From Darwinimomas sp963643215 (GTDB lineage Bacteria > Bacillota > Clostridia > Lachnospirales > Lachnospiraceae), in NCBI GenBank assembly GCA_963643215.1, contig CAVIJY010000024.1, positions 1 to 26,155 of the forward strand: a stretch of DNA of 26,155 nucleotides, in the 5' to 3' direction. Below are positions 22,541 to 26,155 of the stretch, piece after piece. The notes beneath the pieces were generated by a model. It ran no database searches. It saw only the letters and a program-made list of their open reading frames with translations, and was not told where the DNA came from. The position numbers and the translations under genes were made by a program. Positions within the stretch are counted from its first letter, which is position 1. The number at the start of each line of letters is the position of its first letter.

Positions 22541-23686
22541 TTATCCTTCCAGTATCTCCGCCATCTTCCTTTCGTTGGCGATTGCATTTTCCCTTATAAG
22601 ACTGTCTGATGGCCTGACATAGCAAAGCGCCGAGCGGATGTCATTATCGCGCAATGCAGTCGCCACATGCACAATGTCTCCTGTCTTTTCAAAGATAGCT
22701 GTTGCGTAAGTATGACGCAAATCATGCAGACGATGCTTGATACCAAGTTTATTGCAAATTGACCTGTATTCATTGGTAACATAGGCCGGATTAATCTTGC
22801 TGCCATCTTCATTAGTAAATATGAGATGATTGTTATTAGTGATGCCAGCAGCATTCTGTCTCGCCTGAATCTCCCTCCAGAATCTAGCAAGACTTTGCGG
22901 CACTCCGACTACTTCATCTGAATGATTTTTCGTTTTTTCTTTCAGTATAACCCTCTCTCCTTCTTTCTCCCGGCTGTTCTGTACTTGCTGATGCACCCGG
23001 ATTGTTCCCCGTATATCATCATAATCATCCCAGCTCAATCCCAATGTCTCGCCACGTCTGGTTCCAAGGTATACAGATGTAACATATACAGGATAAAATC
23101 TGCTGTTTTCCTTCGCATATTCGATAAATCGTTTCAGCTCATCTTCATTCAGAGGAGTGGCCTTTCTTCTATTCTTACGTGGCTTCACAATCATAATCTT
23201 GCATGGGTTTTCATAGAAAATACCATATCTTGTTGCGTTATCAAGACACCTGTTAAGCAGCGAAAAGATATTCAATGCTGAATTTGCTCTCAGCTGCTTT
23301 TTATCTGTCAGGTATTGCAGAAATGCCTGTGCCTTTACCGGAGTAATCTCTGTCAGCTTGCAATTTCTGAAAAATGGCTCTATATGTCTTTTATAGTACC
23401 CCTTATAAGCGTAATAGGTTCCTGATTCACGATTAGTTCTAATCTGATTTTCCAGAAAATAATGAAAAAGCTCTTCTACGGTAGTCGGGACATCATTTCT
23501 CACATTACGACTGGCGCCTCTGCCTTCAAGTTCATCTATCTTCCTATATATATCCTCCTTGGTTTTTCCGGTTAGAAGTATCGATCTCGGTGCTCCGTCT
23601 CTTTCGGTATCTCTCAAGCGATAATTCAGTGTGAAGTATGTATATTTGCCTACTCTTTTAATATTGAATTTAGTCTGCGTGTTCAT
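22541..23686 (-). CDS. Tyrosine recombinase (integrase), lacking the His/Trp catalytic residue
   Basis: This 381-residue integrase has an N-terminal arm-binding AP2-like domain (TYFTLNYRLRDTERDGAPRS, about 15-55), a SAM-like core-binding domain (about 65-165) and a catalytic domain. Catalytic residues seen are R210 (LGTRRGE), a Lys near 252, H321 and R324 (HDLRH) and nucleophile Y356 (LCYVRPS). The position normally His or Trp in LGH is Asp or Arg (LRDNDI, 345-350), which may weaken or alter activity. AAAGGA lies 8 bases before the ATG. Layout resembles Tn916-type Int. It is third in a row of recombinase genes, 43 bases after the second. Confidence 0.92.
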   Translation of the reverse strand: MNTQTKFNIKRVGKYTYFTLNYRLRDTERDGAPRSILLTGKTKEDIYRKIDELEGRGASRNVRNDVPTTVEELFHYFLENQIRTNRESGTYYAYKGYYKRHIEPFFRNCKLTEITPVKAQAFLQYLTDKKQLRANSALNIFSLLNRCLDNATRYGIFYENPCKIMIVKPRKNRRKATPLNEDELKRFIEYAKENSRFYPVYVTSVYLGTRRGETLGLSWDDYDDIRGTIRVHQQVQNSREKEGERVILKEKTKNHSDEVVGVPQSLARFWREIQARQNAAGITNNNHLIFTNEDGSKINPAYVTNEYRSICNKLGIKHRLHDLRHTYATAIFEKTGDIVHVATALRDNDIRSALCYVRPSDSLIRENAIANERKMAEILEG

Positions 23687-23729
23687 ATTAGAATTCCTTT
23701 CTATTATATATAGTTGATGTACTCATCGG

Positions 23730-24719
23730 TCAGATTGCGGACTCATCGTCCTCCTGCTGTACATCAAGGGATGCGGATGTATGCACGGCGTCAACCTCTC
23801 CTGCCGATCTGTATTTGTTTAAAATTGTCTCAATATACTTGAGTGTAGACATATTGTCCGTCAGCGTATTTGTTAGCGGTGACCTTGAATAAGGCAGATA
23901 GCGCTTTAAGCTGATTGGATCCTTTATCCCCAGGTGGTATGCGAGCGTTACAATATCACTTCCGTTTTTTAAAGAGTTTACAATATAATAATCTCTCAGG
24001 TGCTGCAGCGAAAAATGCGTTACAACGCCTTTGCTGATGATGGCATTGCACTCCCTAGTGATTACATATCTGGCCGGTTCTAAATCTTCTCCAAGAAAAA
24101 CCAGCTTGGGGATGTCAAATTCTTTTAAAGTGGGGTTTTTTCTTAATAGATCATTAATAAGTTCTGCTTGATTTAAAAGGCATTTTTTCAATTTAGATGT
24201 CATTGTAATATTACGATTTGGCAGTCTAATCTCACATCTGTCAAAATCAACCTCATCCCATGCAAGGTTTTCCGCCTCGCTGCGGTTAACGCCTGAATTA
24301 AGCACAAAATCAAAAAGAAATCTTAGTATAGATTTATCCATATAGGGTATCAGCTTCTTTATCTGCCTGTGACTATATATTGACGGCTTTTTTGCTATTT
24401 CTGTCGGAATAAGCATCCCTTTACACGGATTTCGACCGATGAGATTTAAGCAAATTGCATAATCGATTGAGCGTCTAAGATATCTATGCAATTTTTTCTT
24501 ATATTCATTGCATCTATCCATTCCGTCAATCAATTCATAGCTCTCTCTCGCAAAGCTTTCATCAATATCCTCCAACACCCAATGCCTTATATGCGGAAGC
24601 AGATAATTAGGGAATCCGCTAGAAAAAATGTACTTATCAGAAGCATTACTCTGCCTTAATATATCCTTACTCCATATCTCATATAGCTCACCATATGTTG
24701 ATTTAGATGTCAGCATCAT
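23730..24719 (-). CDS. Degenerate tyrosine-recombinase-family protein
   Basis: This 329-residue protein has a SAM-like core-binding region (about 8-105) and a C-terminal tyrosine-recombinase fold. R146 (NSGVNRSEAENLAW), R242 and Y274 (LKRYLPY) are at expected places, but HxLR reads QHLR (Gln239 for His) and LGH reads LGI (Ile265). It may be catalytically weak, act as a helper, or have become a DNA-binding factor. The start ATGATG follows GAGGAGGTGGG and overlaps the previous stop by four bases; the second ATG (24716) is equally possible. The acidic C-terminus (DVQQEDDESAI) has no counterpart that I recognise. Confidence 0.75.
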   Translation of the reverse strand: MMLTSKSTYGELYEIWSKDILRQSNASDKYIFSSGFPNYLLPHIRHWVLEDIDESFARESYELIDGMDRCNEYKKKLHRYLRRSIDYAICLNLIGRNPCKGMLIPTEIAKKPSIYSHRQIKKLIPYMDKSILRFLFDFVLNSGVNRSEAENLAWDEVDFDRCEIRLPNRNITMTSKLKKCLLNQAELINDLLRKNPTLKEFDIPKLVFLGEDLEPARYVITRECNAIISKGVVTHFSLQHLRDYYIVNSLKNGSDIVTLAYHLGIKDPISLKRYLPYSRSPLTNTLTDNMSTLKYIETILNKYRSAGEVDAVHTSASLDVQQEDDESAI

Positions 24720-25051
24720 CCCACCTCCTCTACTGCAAACAAGCTTTTCAGATATGCATAACCGGGACTGATTTCGTGTACTAATACATGATTACGGAAC
24801 GCAGAGCGAAGTATTAATGTAATCACCGCACATGTACCATAACAAGTACCAAATGCATAGTTATTATTTTTCATGGTGTCGTAGATACCTCTGATATCCT
24901 CCTCAGTTAACTCGTCCAAAATCATATCGCCTATATATTTGTCTATATGATTCTTGAAAATGTTGGTTCTCGAATACGTTGTCCTCGCACTAACCTCTTG
25001 TCTGTAACAGCATCTCTCATCAAAAAACCACTGTCTTACTGTGTAGCTCAT
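24716..25051 (-). CDS. Stand-alone core-binding (SAM-like) domain of recombinase type
   Basis: This 111-residue protein corresponds to the N-terminal core-binding domain of tyrosine recombinases: TYSRTNIFKNHIDKYIGDMI, LDELTEEDIRGIYDTMKNNN and ITLILRSAFRNHVLVHEISP match the helices seen in phage integrases. No catalytic part follows. AGAGGAG lies 7 bases before the ATG. It ends with ATGA overlap to the next recombinase-like gene, which has its own core-binding region. So it is either a remnant of a frame-broken integrase or a small DNA-binding partner. The tight overlap, the good ribosome site and the intact frame favour a working gene. Composition is AT-rich. Confidence 0.7.
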   Translation of the reverse strand: MSYTVRQWFFDERCCYRQEVSARTTYSRTNIFKNHIDKYIGDMILDELTEEDIRGIYDTMKNNNYAFGTCYGTCAVITLILRSAFRNHVLVHEISPGYAYLKSLFAVEEVG

Positions 25052-25177
25052 ATTAATCTCCTCTCATAACTTCTTTCTTCAGACTTCGCCAGTAGTTATC
25101 ATCCGTCTTGAAACATTTATGACCTTGTGTAGTATTTTTTTACTTTCAGATATTTGCATGCTTTTTCTGATGTTTAA

Positions 25178-25206
25178 ATCATATAATATTTATAAAGATT
25201 TATCAA
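25178..25206 (-). promoter_or_regulatory. Promoter of the recombinase operon
   Basis: On the minus strand TTGATA (25201-25206) and TATGAT (25178-25183) are spaced 17 bases apart. Transcription would begin near 25171, leaving a leader of about 120 bases before the first recombinase gene. The gap 25052-25490 is strongly AT-rich up to 25330. It holds this promoter, the stem-loop at 25357-25413, the divergent promoter at 25432-25460 and no gene. Confidence 0.7.
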
Positions 25207-25356
25207 TCACTTTTTTATTTATCTTGTTTGCTTTTGTTTGCGAAAGTTCTTTAAATCAAACAAATCATTTCTCAACATATATAGTTCTGGTAATATGATA
25301 TTTTTTTATGTCATAATCGTCATAAGGCAGATAAGCCATCCGATTCATATCCGCGC

Positions 25357-25413
25357 ACTGCATATAGCCGGTTTTGGCGGCCAGCAGGGCCGCATTACCC
25401 GGCTATATGCAGT
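25357..25413. repeat. Large two-part stem-loop between divergent promoters
   Basis: The 15-base arm ACTGCATATAGCCGG (25357-25371) is repeated exactly in inverted form at 25399-25413. Inside, after a 5/5 internal loop (TTTTG and ATTAC), GCGGCC (25377-25382) pairs with GGCCGC (25388-25393) around AGCAG. No run of T follows on either strand, so it is not an ordinary terminator. It is GC-rich in an AT-rich setting and lies between the recombinase promoter and the promoter of the unknown gene. It might be a recombination site, a single-strand fold used in transfer, or a regulator binding site. Confidence 0.85.
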
Positions 25414-25431
25414 AAGGACACCTAATGGCTG

Positions 25432-25460
25432 TTGAAAAGACTCTGTTTCTTCAGTAAAAT
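25432..25460 (+). promoter_or_regulatory. Promoter of the unknown 129-residue gene
   Basis: TTGAAA (25432-25437) and TAAAAT (25455-25460) are spaced 17 bases apart. Transcription would start near 25467, and the leader includes the strong GGAGGAAACGTT ribosome site. The stem-loop lies just upstream, outside the transcript. Confidence 0.65.
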
Positions 25461-25490
25461 ACTTATGTTTTCAGATTTGGAGGAAACGTT

Positions 25491-25880
25491 ATGAGCGTTT
25501 TAGATGGATTACAGAAAATTAAGATGAATAAGGAGCGTCCTTTCATAACTCTCCGGGATTCTACTATCACGTTTTCAAAACTTACCGTAGAACTGCTTGG
25601 CTATCCCAGCCATGTGGTATCATATATTGACAAAGACAAAAAACTCTTCGCTATCCAGGCATCTGAGCAAGATCCGGACGCAGTGCGATTCTACCAGCCC
25701 CCGGCCGAGGGAAAACAGATGTTGATAAGATGGGCATCGCGGGAAAGAGTTCAGCTGCTTCTCAATCTGGCCGGTTTAACTAATTGCGGCAAAGGCATAC
25801 GCTTCTACGGCGATTATTATCCGGAAGACCATGCAATCATTTTCACAATGATTCCTGCCGACGGAGATGATGATAATTAG
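25491..25880 (+). CDS. Protein of unknown function, 129 residues
   Basis: The gene has a strong GGAGG site 7 bases before its ATG, a promoter and a downstream terminator, so it is very probably real. The product begins MSVLDGLQKIKMNKERPFIT and contains ITFSKLTVELLGYPSHVVSY followed by a segment KDKKLFAIQASEQDPDAVRF. I have an impression of similar LGYP...AIQ small proteins in clostridial accessory regions but cannot name a family. The end is acidic (DGDDDN). No signal peptide or membrane helix is seen, so it should be cytosolic. It is divergent from the recombinase operon across the stem-loop region. Confidence 0.75.
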   Translation: MSVLDGLQKIKMNKERPFITLRDSTITFSKLTVELLGYPSHVVSYIDKDKKLFAIQASEQDPDAVRFYQPPAEGKQMLIRWASRERVQLLLNLAGLTNCGKGIRFYGDYYPEDHAIIFTMIPADGDDDN

Positions 25881-26026
25881 TCCAGAAATCTTTTTTTGCT
25901 GCGTTCCCGATTGATAGATTTTTCAGAAAATCTTTCAAATTACAAAAAATCAGATTGCAACTTATTGGAAAATCTTCCAAAAACAGAAAAGGAAAAAAGG
26001 AAAATAAAGAAAATTTTCAGATTTTG

Positions 26027-26071
26027 AAAAAGGCCTGAAGCCCAGGTATATATTGGGTTTCAGACCTTTTT
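26027..26071. terminator. Bidirectional intrinsic terminator after the unknown gene
   Basis: AAAAAGGCCTGAAGCCC (26027-26043) pairs with GGGTTTCAGACCTTTTT (26055-26071), with wobble or mismatch at two places, around an 11-base AT-rich loop. Runs of A and T flank both sides, so it can work in both directions. The stretch 25881-26026 before it is purine-rich (AAAAGGAAAA patterns) and holds no gene. Confidence 0.85.
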
Positions 26072-26107
26072 ATGTTTTGGAATTAGAGTTATACTACTTT
26101 CCAAGTG

Positions 26108-26155
26108 GTGTGAGGCGGGGACACCACACCTCTGTTGGTGTGGCTTTTATCACAC
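26108..26155 (+). other. Nested inverted repeats at the window end
   Basis: CCACACC (26124-26130) pairs with GGTGTGG (26137-26143) around TCTGTT and is followed by CTTTTAT. An outer GTGTGA (26108-26113) pairs with TCACAC (26150-26155). It could be a small terminator, the leader of the next gene, or the start of a repeat cut by the window edge. TATACT at 26092-26097 lies just upstream but has no good -35 box. Confidence 0.45.

Larger units (their letters stand above)
19641..26155. mobile_element. Putative genomic island or integrated element (boundaries not resolved)
   Basis: After the tRNA-Pro the content changes to accessory genes: an HTH-sugar dehydrogenase fusion, VapBC, three tyrosine-recombinase-family genes and an unknown protein. 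From about 22.3 kb the DNA is visibly richer in A+T than the housekeeping part. Phased repeats lie near the tRNA side and a large stem-loop near the recombinase side. I see no transposase, conjugation, replication or phage structural gene. Nor do I see a second copy of the tRNA 3' end, so one end may lie beyond the window, or several small insertions may adjoin here. Confidence 0.5.

Noticed and set aside
22541..25051. Classical recombinase-in-trio (RIT) element.
   Set aside because: RIT elements have three near full-length recombinases; here the first is a 111-residue core-binding domain, and the third is separated by 43 bases.
25357..25413. Stem-loop as an integron attC site.
   Set aside because: The core sites RYYYAAC and GTTRRRY and the extrahelical bases are absent, and no integron integrase is seen.
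19641..26155. Second copy of the tRNA-Pro 3' end as an attR site.
   Set aside because: I looked for TTCGAATCCTGT or CACCCCGA in the rest of the window and saw no copy.
1..26155. CRISPR arrays or defence-system gene clusters.
   Set aside because: No regularly spaced repeat-spacer pattern and no cas or known defence genes were seen apart from VapBC.

Overview
The window looks like a chromosome segment of an anaerobic, low-to-medium GC Gram-positive bacterium, most likely a clostridial gut member of the Lachnospiraceae type. This is an inference from gene families and gene order: the rpmE-DUF1385-prmC-prfA cluster, AGGAGG-type ribosome binding sites, Gx/NusG-II/ApbE genes, an SEC-C protein and an ABC-F protein.

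Bases 1-6780 (minus strand) hold a complete nickel/oligopeptide-type ABC importer: lipoprotein, two permeases, two ATPases. A MATE exporter follows and is cut by the window edge. Ahead of the importer lie a consensus promoter, a cobalamin riboswitch and an intrinsic terminator, so the importer is probably shut off by B12 and may carry cobalt, nickel or a B12-related compound. Bases 6883-8941 (minus) hold three genes matching part of the flavin-based extracellular electron transfer set: a Gx/EetB-like membrane protein, an ApbE/FmnB-like flavin transferase and a NusG-II/EetA-like protein.

Bases 9000-19320 are mostly housekeeping. They hold a YprB-like RNase H-fold protein, a methyltransferase, an SEC-C protein just downstream of a probable 6S RNA, then prfA, prmC, DUF1385 and rpmE. 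After these come an Lrp regulator overlapping an aminotransferase, exonuclease III, and an ABC-F ATPase with several degenerate ATP-site motifs.

A tRNA-Pro(UGG) with its own promoter and terminator (19480-19707) marks the switch to accessory DNA, which runs to the window end. Here are helically phased TTAGACA repeats, an XRE-type HTH domain fused to a UDP-glucose dehydrogenase, a VapBC toxin-antitoxin pair with a palindromic operator, and three consecutive minus-strand tyrosine-recombinase-family genes. Two of the three lack catalytic residues and the third is a stand-alone core-binding domain. A large 57-base stem-loop lies between the recombinase promoter and a divergent gene of unknown function. 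The part after 22.3 kb is visibly richer in A+T. No second copy of the tRNA 3' end is visible, so the far boundary is not in the window or the element does not use this tRNA.

The most unusual items are the HTH-UDP-glucose dehydrogenase fusion beside phased repeats, the degenerate recombinase trio with its stem-loop, and the riboswitch-controlled importer.
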